Positions 22,187 to 34,203 of a DNA stretch of 64,000 bases are shown here, piece after piece (position 1 is the first letter of the stretch; each line of letters starts with the position of its first letter). The notes under the pieces were generated by a model. That model made no database searches and had not been told where the DNA came from. It was given only the letters and a program-made list of their open reading frames with translations. A program made the position numbers and the translations under genes. The DNA is taken from the NCBI GenBank assembly GCA_947179155.2, contig OX359274.1, forward strand, positions 43,495,564-43,559,563. The letters run 5' to 3'. The stretch comes from Hedera helix (taxonomy: Eukaryota > Streptophyta > Magnoliopsida > Apiales > Araliaceae).

Positions 22187-25100
22187 TGTGACGCCCCCAA
22201 ATCTGGGCCCACACAGCCCAAACTTGAGTCGTCAAAAGACTACAACAAAATTATTACAACAAAGCACAACGTACTACAATACAGTGTATAATAATACACA
22301 ACTAAGTCTTCACTATTATTGCCACACTATTTTACAAAACGTGAAGACTATGATAACTATTTCTCGGACCCTCACTCCATTCCCCGGCTAGACCCTGTTA
22401 TGTTTTCATTTCCTGTTGAAAAACAATGGAACAAAAGAAAAGGTGAGCTCAAATAGCCCAGTAAGAAATATCATGACTAAGATAATGACGAATAAATTAT
22501 CATTAGCCTTCAACAGTTGAGTTCTTGATAGAATACAATAGACTACAAGGTTTATATCAAAAACTGTAGTTAAATTCTTAAACAATGTTCAGATCAATAA
22601 TAGCAGCGGAATGAGCAATCTATTAGAAGAATAATGCAGACTATAATGTCCACTCGCTTCTCTTTTTCGTAAAAACATCATCAACTTTTATCATCTGAAA
22701 TACCATTAGTCATGATAATATAAATTCACAGTTCCTGATCATAATCATGCACATCAACAGTTCATCTTTGCACTACGGGCCAAAGATATTCAATATAGCA
22801 CCAACGGTCATGATTATACCAGATTCAGCCTTTGGTCATAATCATACCAAATAACAGTTCATCTTTGCACTACGGGCCAAAGATATTCAATATAGTACCA
22901 ACGGTCATGATTATACCAGATTCAGCCTTTGGTCATAATCATACCAAGCAACAGTTCATCTTTGCACTACGGGCCAAAGAGAACATTCACCACGTGCCAT
23001 AAAAGACACCGAACAGATGTATTGCCTTTAACCTATTATATCGCCTTTAACCTATCATCTGTTCAACAAATATATCACATCTGTGCCCCCGGCCACAGAT
23101 ATTCACAACAGCTTGATTTTTGGATGATTAGAATGATATAAATGATGAACAGAAGAAATAGGATAACAATAAGTATCAGAAGTTTACTTTGTACAGATTC
23201 AAATAATGTCCAAATTGTCAACATGATGTGGAGTGAAATTTAAAAATGATATTCAAGATCCACAGTTCAGAATAACGGTTACAATTCAATAGAAAGGTTC
23301 ACATAAATAGGAAGGTTCAGTTGAAAAAATGAAGTTCAACTATTATGAAACATATAATATTTTCAGGAATTATAGAAGCAATAGTTCCATAATAAATTTG
23401 GATTTAGGAGTATGAAAGAAAATAATATCCCTTACCGTAGCAGGTTTGATTAACAAAAGGTGAAGGAAATTAATACAAAGGGTTATTCACCAACAGGCGG
23501 CAATCCGCTCCGTAAGGTTATTCCCACAATTTAATAGAATTTGAGTACAAAGAGTTATTCACCAAACAGGCGGCAATCCGCTCCGTAAGGTTATTCTCAG
23601 AGATTAATAATGAATGAATACGAAAGGTTATTCACCAACAGGCGGCAATCCGCTCCGTAAGGTTATTCCCACAATTTAATACATGGAAATAAATGACACA
23701 TCTTATGAGTAAGAAAGAAACAATATTATTTTCGAGAATCAAATAATGATAATCCCTTACCATAGTACGTTTGAATAATGGAAGATGAAAAAGATGGTAT
23801 CCCTTACCGTAGTAAGTTTTAATAATAGAAGATGAAAGAAGATGACATTCCTTACCTTGATATTGTGAAACAAGTTTATAGCCGAACAAATCCTTCCTTG
23901 TTTGTAGCAGTAAGAAATCTGACTTTTGAGTCTTCTAGAGTTTTTAAAATATCTTTATGCTTTTAAAATAATGTTACTCTCGGAAAGATAGACGGCATAG
24001 ACTCAAGAATCACTCAATTCGGAGTTAATATGAATGAGTTATGAATTTTTAAAACTAAGACTGAAAATAGTGACGAAAATCAGAATAGGTTACGGTTTTT
24101 AGTATTTTAAGACATGAAGATGATTTCAGATGACTTTTCTTCCTTCTTCAAAGTTGTAGAGGGCGAAAAACTGAAGAGACAGGCTTTTAATTCATTAAAT
24201 TCTGACAAATAATGAATTTACTACGATTTTTCGAAAGAGTTGCTGTACATAAGAAAATTCTACTCGGGAATTCAAAGAAAAATGCAAAAGATTTCAAAAC
24301 TAGGAATGACTTAAGAACACTTAGAGAGAACTTACACAAAAAGTATTTAGAGAGAGAAAGAAAGAACAAGTAAGGAAGTTTATGAAAAATTCTTAAGTTA
24401 AGGCTTCTATTTATAGCCAAAAATCTTATCATTCATTTAATCTAAACCATTCATTTAAAGATTATCTTTTAATCTACACCATCCATTTCAAATATTATAT
24501 TATCTTTAATCTACACCATTCATTTCATATCACATAATAATCACCTAACTTTATATTATAAACAAATCAATTCAATTATTCAACAATAATTCACACTTTA
24601 ATCTACACCATTCATTTCATATCACCTAATAATCACCTAACTTTATAATATAAACAAATCAATTCAATTATTCAACAATAATTCACACTTTAATCTACAC
24701 CATTCATTTCATATCACCTAATAATCACCTAACTTTATATTATAAACAAATAACTTTATCAATTCAATTATTATGACTAATTGTTATAAATACAGTATAG
24801 TTAGCTCTTAGATATCAAGTCAATTAATTAATGAAATACAACTGTTTAAATAATACCGTAATAGAGATAACAATAATACAGAAAGTATGTAAAAGAAAAA
24901 TACGTTACTGTGTCATGACAATTATTGATTCAATAACGTGAATTACTGTGCATATGTTACTGTGACAATTATTAGGTTCAATAATTTTAAAAACAGTGCA
25001 GCAACAATTATTGACTCAATGATATAAAATACAGTGTAATGACAATTATTAAATCAATAATGCAAAATACTGTGTAACAACAATTATTGAATTGATAATA

Positions 25101-25573
25101 TAAAATATTATGCAGTGACAATTATCGATGAAATGATGCGTAACAGTTACGGTGTCAATTATCAGACCAATAATATGAGACACTATGCAATACCGCGTGT
25201 TACTGTAGAGTACCGAGTGCTACAGAAAATACCAATAACTACCGTATGCTACTATTCTTTTATCACCGGTATTTTAACAGTTCCGTTGACTATTTTTATT
25301 TAAAAAGGTTATTTCTGTCGTTTTCTATATCCGACAAATATTCCGTTGTGGGGTCCACAAATAATTTGTTATTTCGGCGCCGTCGTACGACACGAATATT
25401 CCCCGACCAAACGAATATTCCCCGACAAAGCGAATATTGTCCGACAAAATAAAATTTGCACATAACATCCTTAACTTTTAACTTTATCGATTTAACCACT
25501 TACTGTTTCAAAAAAATATATATGAAGAAAAATTAAATTTTGTATTTCATAAAATTCGGGGTCTTACATTATG
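22182..25573 (-). mobile_element. Solo LTR of the giant-LTR family, copy B (22187-25568)
   Basis: The 3382-bp body begins TGTGACGCCCCCAAATC and ends GGGGTCTTACA. It is flanked by TTATG on both sides (22182-22186 and 25569-25573). It lies inside the protease frame of the Tat element. It is longer than copies A, C and D because of internal subrepeats: copies of a unit with ACGGTCATGATTATACCAG at 22740-22990, a CAGGCGGCAATCCGCTCCG unit about three times at 23490-23660, and an ACACTTTAATCTACACCATT unit about three times at 24480-24720. No coding capacity; ORFs here are repeat by-products. Confidence 0.93.
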
Positions 25574-26357
25574 CTTTTGACATTTCTTTCCAGGTACTGG
25601 ATATCACGGCCAGTTACAACATGCTCTTAGGGAGGCCCTGGATTCATATGGCTGGGGCAGTTCCCTCCACCCTGCATCAACAAATAAAGTTTATTGTGGA
25701 GGGACACTTGGTAACAATCGCCGCAGAATCTGACTGCCCCGTTCTCTCTGTAAAAGGCATGCCGGTGATCCATGTGGACAAGTCGGCCGAACCAATCAGC
25801 TATCAAGCGTTTGAAATCAGCACCCCTCAGTATAAGCAGTTGGGAGCTCCAGAGTTAAAACTTAAGATGTCCCCCGAGCTCACCTTCGTTGCCCGGGAAA
25901 TGATGGCAATGAACTTCCAGCCGGGGCAAGGGCTGGGCAAGCACAGCCAAGGAATCACCGAGCCCATCCAGGTACCAGTGCAGTTAGGCAAGGCGGGGTT
26001 AGGATATCACGGAGGTACAAGATCGAAGAGCTCATATAAGAAAGTTCACGTGCGGATAGCCGGAGTCCCGATACCGAAAGCCAATAATGAACAATACCCG
26101 AGGGTAATCAAGCCTGCGTTTGAAGCAGAGGGTAAAGTGGAAGCTCCCCCAGTCAAGGGAGTGGCCCAGCAGTCGGATTTCTTACAGGAAATTATGGAAC
26201 AGTTCGAGAAAAAGTGCCATCTCCCGAAACAGTCAGGCCCCAGTGGAAAGGGAAAGGAAGAGATGTTTGAAGGCAAGCAGATCATGCCATTTATCAATTG
26301 GGCCGGGTTAGAAGTGCCCGAGGAAAGTGAAAATGAAAGCCGAAACCAAGTTGCCGC
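25574..26357 (+). pseudogene. Tat protease region, second part (between the two insertions)
   Basis: The frame resumes after the solo LTR with SFQVLDITASYNMLLGRPWI, the typical C-terminal half of Tat proteases. A G-patch-like segment follows (FQPGQGLGKHSQGI). The frame is interrupted at 26357 by the 6.0-kb element and resumes at 32372 after the GCCGC duplication. Confidence 0.85.
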
Positions 26358-29223
26358 TGTGACGCCCCCCCAAATCTGAGCCCACACAGCCCAAACTTGA
26401 GTCGTCAAAAGACTACAACAAAATTATTACAACAAAGCACAACGTACAACAATACCGTGTATAATAATACACAACTAAGTCTTCACTATTATTGCCACAC
26501 TATTTTACAACACGTGAAGACTATAATAGATATCCCTCGGACTCCCACTCCATTCCCCGGCTAGACCCAGCTACGTTCTCATATCCTGTTGAAAAAAAAT
26601 GGAACGAAAAGAAAGGGTGAGCTCAAATAGCCCAGTAAAAAATATCATGACTAAGATAATGACGAATAAATTATCATTAGCCTTCAACAGGTGAGTTCTT
26701 GATAGAATACAACAGAATACAAGGTGTATATCAAAAATTGCAGTTAAATTCTTGAACAATGTTCAGATCAATAATAGCGGCGGAATGAACAATCTATTAG
26801 AAGAATAATGTAGACTATAATGTCCACGCGCTTCTCTTTTTCGTAAAAACATCATCAACTTTTATCATCTGAAATACCATTAGTCAAGATAATACAAATT
26901 CACAGTTCCTGGTCATAATCATGCAAATCAACAGTTCATCTATGCATTACGGGCCAAAGAGAACATTCAATATAGCACCAGCGGTCATGATTATACCAGA
27001 TTCAGCCTTTGGTCATAATCATACCAAACAACAGTTCATCTATGCACTACGGGCCAAAGAGAACTTTCAATATAACAACAACGGTCATGATTATACGAGA
27101 TTTAGCCTTTGGTCATAATCATACCAAACAACAGTTCATCTATGCACTACGGGCCAAAGAGAACTTTCACCACGTGCCATAAAAGACACCGAACAGATGT
27201 ATCGCCTTTAACCTAATATATCGCCTTTAACCTATCATCTGTTCAACAAATATATCACATCTGTGCCCCCGGCCACAGATATTCACAACAGCTTGATTCT
27301 TGATGATTAGTACAAATAATAGTGATACAATTGATGAACAGAAGAAACAGGATAAACAATAAGTATCGGAAGTTTACTTTGTGCAGATTCAAATAATGTC
27401 CAAATTGTCAACATGATGCGGAGTGAAATTTAAAAATGTTATTCAAGATTCTCAGTTCAGAATAACGGTTACAGTTCAATAGAAAGATTCAGAAAATAGG
27501 AAGGTTCAGTTGAAATAATAAAGTTCAACTATTATGGAACATATAATATTTTCAGGAATTATAGAAGCAATAGTTCCATAATAAGTTTCGATTCAGGAGT
27601 ATGAAAGAAAATAATATCCCTTACCGTAGCAAGTTCAAGAGTGTAAAAAAAATGACATTTCTTACCGTAGTAAATTTAAGAGTGTGAAAAGAATAATATT
27701 CCTTACCGTAGTAAGTTTAAGAGTATGAAAGAAAATGAAATTCCTTACTGTAGTAAGTTCAAGAGTGTAAAAAAATGACATTTCTTACCTTAACACGTGA
27801 CTGAATATTGATTTAAATGAGATTGATCAACCTATATATTTATAATAAAATTAGTAATTACAACATGTAAACTTCAAAGTGTATGATAACTCATATATTA
27901 TGAACTATCAAAATTATATATATTTAACATAATTTTTGTAGTATAAAATACCAACTTTAAAATAGTTTTAAAAATAATATTCCAAAATAAATCTTCCAAA
28001 GAAAGCTTTTAAAAATGAATCTTCTCAAAGAAGAGTCTTCTAAAGGAAGATTTGTGAATACCGTGAAAAATAGGAATTTATAAAATTACTACTCTTTAAT
28101 AAAAGACTTACTTGAAAAATTCCTGCACTCCTTTTGGCTTTCAAACACTCAAAATAGCCTTACTATTCTCAGAGAAAACTCATAAAATTCTTATAGAAAA
28201 ATTTTATGTTTTAGGTGTGATTTTTCTATTCAGCTGAACAATCTATTTATAAGAGAAAAGAGGTTACTATGCGTGGTAGGTGAACAACACGCCAGTCAAA
28301 GAAATCAGCAGCCGCTGGCTGCTTCACCAAACTTTTCTTCAGCACATTTTCAATTTGCAATTCATTTCTCATGTGGGCCCCACATGGGTCCCACATGTTT
28401 CTTACTATTCACGTTACTATTCACGTCACTATTCACGTTACTATTACAAATAGTAAAATTAATTATTTTATTTTTTATTTATTTATTTATTTATTTATTT
28501 ATTCTTCCTGTGAGTCCAACATATAAAATAATGTTACCACAATAATGTAAGAAACACGTTACATATTTTTATTAATTTAATAATATAAATTACAGTATAT
28601 TTGCTACTGTGACAATTATTAGGTTCAATAATTTTAAAAAAAACAGTGCAGCAACAATTATTGAGTCAATGATATGAAATACAGTGTAATGACAATTATT
28701 AAATCAATAATGCAAAATACTGTGTAACAACAATTATTGAATTGATAACATAAAACATTATGCAGTGACAATTATTGATGAAATGATGCGTAACAGTTAC
28801 GGTGTCAATTATCAGACCAATAATATGAGACACTGTGCAATACCGTGTGCTACTGAAGAGTACCGTGTGCTACAGAAAATACCATAAATTACCGTATGCT
28901 ATTATTCTTTTATTACCGGTATTTTAACAGTTAACACCGTTGACTATTTTTATTTAAAAAGGTTACTTCTGTCGTTTTCTATATCCGACAGATATTCCGT
29001 TGTGGGGTCCACCAATAATTTGTTATTTCGGCGCCGTCGTACGGCCCGAATATTCCCCGACAAAACGAATATTCCCCGACAAAACGAATATTGTCCGACA
29101 AAATAAAATTTTCACATAACATCCTTAACTTTCAATTTCGTTAATTTAACCACTTACTGTTTCAGGAAAAATATATATGAAGAAAAATTAATTTTTATAT
29201 TTCATAAAATTCGGGGTCTTACA
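26358..29223 (-). repeat. LTR copy C (3' LTR of the giant-LTR element)
   Basis: 2866 bp, near identical to 29502-32366. Subrepeats include a unit with CAACAGTTCATCTATGCA at 26930-27160 and a unit with TTCCTTACCGTAGTAAGTT repeated about four times at 27600-27790. A (TTTA)n run lies near 28470-28503. Confidence 0.95.
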
Positions 29224-29501
29224 ACCTCACCTCCTTATGAAATTTCGTCCCCGAAATTGACGTACCAGGCATTTCAAAGTTATCCTCCTGATTTTCAGAT
29301 GTCATACTTAACTGTGGTCACAAAATAAATGTTAGTTCAAATAAACTGACTCATCACTTCATGTCCCTATATTCAAATCAACTTAATAATAAAATCTAAT
29401 TTAGGTAGGACACACTAGTGACTGATTCTATTCGTCTCTCCCCTCCTAGTTCTAACCCCAGATCTCCATTAAAGACCATATCCCTAAGCTCTGATGCCAA
29501 C
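29224..29501 (-). other. 278-bp interior of the giant-LTR element
   Basis: It contains only the primer binding site at the right (29488-29499) and the polypurine tract at the left. The short plus-strand ORF crossing it runs into the LTR and has no family resemblance. Confidence 0.85.
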
Positions 29502-32366
29502 TGTGACGCCCCCCCAAATCTGAGCCCACACAGCCCAAACTTGAGTCGTCAAAAGACTACAACAAAATTATTACAACAAAGCACAACGTACAACAATACC
29601 GTGTATAATAATACACAACTAAGTCTTCACTATTATTGCCACACTATTTTACAACACGTGAAGACTATAATAGATATCCCTCGGACTCCCACTCCATTCC
29701 CCGGCTAGACCCAGCTACGTTCTCATATCCTGTTGAAAAACAATGGAACGAAAAGAAAGGGTGAGCTCAAATAGCCCAGTAAAAAATATCATGACTAAGA
29801 TAATGACGAATAAATTATCATTAGCCTTCAACAGGTGAGTTCTTGATAGAATACAACAGAATACAAGGTGTATATCAAAAATTGCAGTTAAATTCTTGAA
29901 CAATGTTCAGATCAATAATAGCGGCGGAATGAACAATCTATTAGAAGAATAATGTAGACTATAATGTCCACGCGCTTCTCTTTTTCGTAAAAACATCATC
30001 AACTTTTATCATCTGAAATACCATTAGTCAAGATAATACAAATTCACAGTTCCTGGTCATAATTATGCAAATCAACAGTTCATCTATGCATTACGGGCCA
30101 AAGAGAACATTCAATATAGCACCAGCGGTCATGATTATACCAGATTCAGCCTTTGGTCATAATCATACCAAACAACAGTTCATCTATGCACTACGGGCCA
30201 AAGAGAACTTTCAATATAACAACAACGGTCATGATTATACGAGATTTAGCCTTTGGTCATAATCATACCAAACAACAGTTCATCTATGCACTACGGGCCA
30301 AAGAGAACTTTCACCACGTGCCATAAAAGACACCGAACAGATGTATCGCCTTTAACCTAATATATCGCCTTTAACCTATCATCTGTTCAACAAATATATC
30401 ACATCTGTGCCCCCGGCCACAGATATTCACAACAGCTTGATTCTTGATGATTAGTACAAATAATAGTGATACAATTGATGAACAGAAGAAACAGGATAAA
30501 CAATAAGTATCGGAAGTTTACTTTGTGCAGATTCAAATAATGTCCAAATTGTCAACATGATGTGGAGTGAAATTTAAAAATGTTATTCAAGATTCTCAGT
30601 CAGAATAACGGTTACAGTTCAATAGAAAGATTCAGAAAATAGGAAGGTTCAGTTGAAATAATAAAGTTCAACTATTATGGAACATATAATATTTTCAGGA
30701 ATTATAGAAACAATAGTTCCATAATAAGTTTCGATTCAGGAGTATGAAAGAAAATAATATCCCTTACCGTAGCAAGTTCAAGAGTGTAAAAAAAATGACA
30801 TTTCTTACCGTAGTAAATTTAAGAGTGTGAAAAGAATAATATTCCTTACCGTAGTAAGTTTAAGAGTATGAAAGAAAATGAAATTCCTTACTGTAGTAAG
30901 TTCAAGAGTGTAAAAAAATGACATTTCTTACCTTAACACGTGACTGAATATTGATTTAAATGAGATTGATCAACCTATATATTTATAATAAAATTAGTAA
31001 TTACAACATGTAAACTTCAAAGTGTATGATAACTCATATATTATGAACTATCAAAATTATATATATTTAACATAATTTTTGTAGTATAAAATACCAACTT
31101 TAAAATAGTTTTAAAAATAATATTCCAAAATAAATCTTCCAAAGAAAGCTTTTAAAAATGAATCTTCTCAAAGAAGAGTCTTCTAAAGGAAGATTTGTGA
31201 ATACCGTGAAAAATAGGAATTTATAAAATTACTACTCTTTAATAAAAGACTTACTTGAAAAATTCCTGCACTCCTTTTGGCTTTCAAACACTCAAAATAG
31301 CCTTACTATTCTCAGAGAAAACTCATAAAATTCTTATAGAAAAATTTTATGTTTTAGGTGTGATTTTTCTATTCAGCTGAACAATCTATTTATAAGAGAA
31401 AAGAGGTTACTATGCGTGGTAGGTGAACAACACGCCAGTCAAAGAAATCAGCAGCCGCTGGCTGCTTCACCAAACTTTTCTTCAGCACATTTTCAATTTG
31501 CAATTCATTTCTCATGTGGGCCCCACATGGGTCCCACATGTTTCTTACTATTCACGTTACTATTCACGTCACTATTCACGTTACTATTACAAATAGTAAA
31601 ATTAATTATTTTATTTTTTATTTATTTATTTATTTATTTATTTATTCTTCCTGTGAGTCCAACATATAAAATAATGTTACCACAATAATGTAAGAAACAC
31701 GTTACATATTTTTATTAATTTAATAATATAAATTACAGTATATTTGCTACTGTGACAATTATTAGGTTCAATAATTTTAAAAAAAACAGTGCAGCAACAA
31801 TTATTGAGTCAATGATATGAAATACAGTGTAATGACAATTATTAAATCAATAATGCAAAATACTGTGTAACAACAATTATTGAATTGATAACATAAAATA
31901 TTATGCAGTGACAATTATTGATGAAATGATGCGTAACAGTTACGGTGTCAATTATCAGACCAATAATATGAGACACTGTGCAATACCGTGTGCTACTGAA
32001 GAGTACCGTGTGCTACAGAAAATACCATAAATTACCGTATGCTATTATTCTTTTATTACCGGTATTTTAACAGTTAACACCGTTGACTATTTTTATTTAA
32101 AAAGGTTACTTCTGTCGTTTTCTATATCCGACAGATATTCCGTTGTGGGGTCCACCAATAATTTGTTATTTCGGCGCCGTCGTACGGCCCGAATATTCCC
32201 CGACAAAACGAATATTCCCCGACAAAATGAATATTGTCCGACAAAATAAAATTTTCACATAACATCCTTAACTTTCAATTTCGTTAATTTAACCACTTAC
32301 TGTTTCAGGAAAAATATATATGAAGAAAAATTAATTTATATATTTCATAAAATTCGGGGTCTTACA
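29502..32366 (-). repeat. LTR copy D (5' LTR of the giant-LTR element)
   Basis: 2865 bp, almost identical to 26358-29223, sharing the same subrepeat arrangement. Differences seen by eye include a one-base deletion near 30600 and single substitutions near 30063, 30561, 30709, 31899 and 32228. Confidence 0.95.
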
Positions 32367-32371
32367 GCCGC

Positions 32372-32476
32372 AATCATAGAGGAGGTGCCAGATACAGAGA
32401 TCCCCTCCATCACTAGCTATAAAACCGAAGTGATCCCCAGGAATTGGACCGTGCAGCCAGTAGTATCCAGAAAAGG
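32372..32476 (+). pseudogene. Tat protease/linker region, third part
   Basis: The frame continues after the GCCGC duplication (AAIIEEVPDTEIPSI .. PVVSRKG) and reaches a stop two codons after a GG/GTAAAT donor-like site at 32477. Confidence 0.75.
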
Positions 32477-32651
32477 GTAAATGCAGGAGTGTCCGGGAAT
32501 CTTGTCCAGTAGGGGGATCAAGGGGTTTTTAAGACGGTTTTTTTGTTTTTATGTATCTGCACGTCTATTTCATACTTTTGTCATGATTATTGAAAAGGAA
32601 GTCATGTACCTAATGTTTATATATATGACAAATATTTTTGTTTCATGTCAG
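32477..32651 (+). other. Putative spliced intron between protease and RT
   Basis: The 175-bp stretch starts GTAAATG and ends TTTCATGTCAG. It is T-rich toward the 3' side and contains stops. Removing it joins the upstream frame to the RT frame without shift, giving K-G-C-T-D-L-S at the junction. Ogre elements of the same lineage are known to carry an intron between the gag-protease and RT regions. Confidence 0.6.
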
Positions 32652-34203
32652 GTGTACCGATTTGAGTCATTCTAGCCTAACAAACGATTTTCCAAATTTG
32701 AAAAACGATTATGATTTTGATATAGAACTGGATTTCGATTTGATGGGAATCGAGCAGGACGAAGCAGATGATGACGACGCTCCCGACGAGATCAAAGAGT
32801 GGGTCGAGGATAAACCCAAACCCAACTTAGACCAAACCATCACCATCAACATAGGAAACCCTGAGAATCCCAAAGAGCTGAAAATTGGGGCAGACTTGAC
32901 TCCAGACCAGAAAACAAAGATAACTGAACTATTGAGCCAATATGAAGATGTGTTTGCTTGGTCACACGAAGACATGGTCGATTTGTCCACGGATATTGTG
33001 GTACATCGATTGCCTATCAAGGAGGATTTCAGGCCAGTTAAGCAGAAGCTGAGAAAATTGAAACCGGAGTGGAGCTTAAAAGTGAAGGAAGAGATAGTCA
33101 AGCAATTCAAGGCTGGGATCATCATGGTGTCTACTTACCCAGAATTGCTTTTCAATATAGTCCCCGTGGCAAAGCCTGGAGGAAAGGTGAGAGTGTGCGT
33201 GGATTATAGGGATCTGAACAAGGCCAGTCTTAAGGATAACTTCCCAGTACCTTTCATACACATCTTGGTGGATAACACAGCTCAGTATGAAATGTATTCA
33301 TTTGTCGATTGTTTCGCGGGGTATCACCAGATAATGGTGGCGGAAGAGGATCGAGAAAAGACTGCCTTCATCACCCCATGGGGCACATTTTGTTATAGAC
33401 GACTTGCTTTCGGCCTCACAAATGCAGGAGCCACTTATCAGAGAGCCATGATGGCCCTGTTCCACGACATGATGCACAAGGAAATAGAGGTTTACGTGGA
33501 TGACATCATTGTGAAATCGAGGGCGGAATCTGACCATGTGACTCACCTTAAGAAGCTATTTGAGCGGCTCAGGAAGTATAATTTGAAGCTCAATCCAGCC
33601 AAATGTGCCTTCGGGGTCCAGTCAGGTACGCTCCTTGGATTCTTGGTGAGCAATCGAGGCATCGAACTGGATCCGGCTAAGATCAGGGCTATTGTGGATA
33701 TGTCAGCTCCCCGTACAGAGAAAGAGATAAGGGGATTTTTGGGGAGGATAAACTTCATCAGTCGGTTCATATCCCATCTGACCACCACCTGCGAACCAAT
33801 CTTCAAACTGTTAAGGAAAGATGCCTCCCGGAAGTGGAACAGTCAATGCCAAAAGGCCTTTCAGACTATTAAGAAGCAATTAACAGAAGCGTCAGTGCTG
33901 GTACCGCCAAAGGACGGGATTCCCCTTTTCCTGTATATATCCGTGAATGATATGGCGATGGGTTGTATGCTGGGGCAGAAGAGTGAATCTGGTAAGGAGC
34001 ATGCCATTTATTACCTCAGCAAGAGATTCAGCAGCTGTGAACAGAATTACACGACGATCGAGAGAACATGTTGCGCCTTGGCCTGGGCTGCTATGAGGTT
34101 ACAGCATTACCTCCATGGACACACTACCTATTTGATCTCGCGGATCGACCCCTTGAAGTATATATTTGAGAGACCAATGCTGAATTGTCGATTGTCAAGG
34201 TAG
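32652..34203 (+). pseudogene. Tat reverse transcriptase and RNase H segment
   Basis: The frame encodes an acidic linker (IEQDEADDDDAPDEIKEW), then the RT domain that copies element RNA to DNA. Visible RT blocks: VPVAKPGGKVRVCVDYRDLN, FVDCFAGYHQIMVAEEDREK, FCYRRLAFGLTNAGATYQRA and the catalytic YVDD at 33493-33504. RNase H follows (AIYYLSKRFSSCEQNYTTIE). It ends at an amber codon, 34201-34203, where related elements have tryptophan; the same frame then continues. As read, integrase is cut off, so this copy is likely defective. Confidence 0.92.

Larger units (their letters stand above)
26353..32371 (-). mobile_element. Complete non-autonomous LTR element with giant LTRs and 278-bp interior
   Basis: The body is 26358-32366 (6009 bp), with a perfect 5-bp duplication GCCGC (26353-26357 and 32367-32371). 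LTRs are 26358-29223 and 29502-32366; by eye they differ at only about eight positions. On the minus strand the order is LTR (29502-32366), primer site TGGCATCAGAGC (29488-29499), 278 bp without an ORF, an AAGGAGGTGAGGT polypurine tract (29225-29237), LTR (26358-29223). The GGGGACGAAATTTCAT before the tract resembles the 3' end of chromovirus-type gypsy elements. It has no gag or pol and must have moved using enzymes from another element. Confidence 0.95.

Noticed and set aside
28273..31688. Identical small ORFs repeated in both giant LTRs
   Set aside because: They are copies carried by the LTR duplication, with low-complexity composition and no conserved domain.
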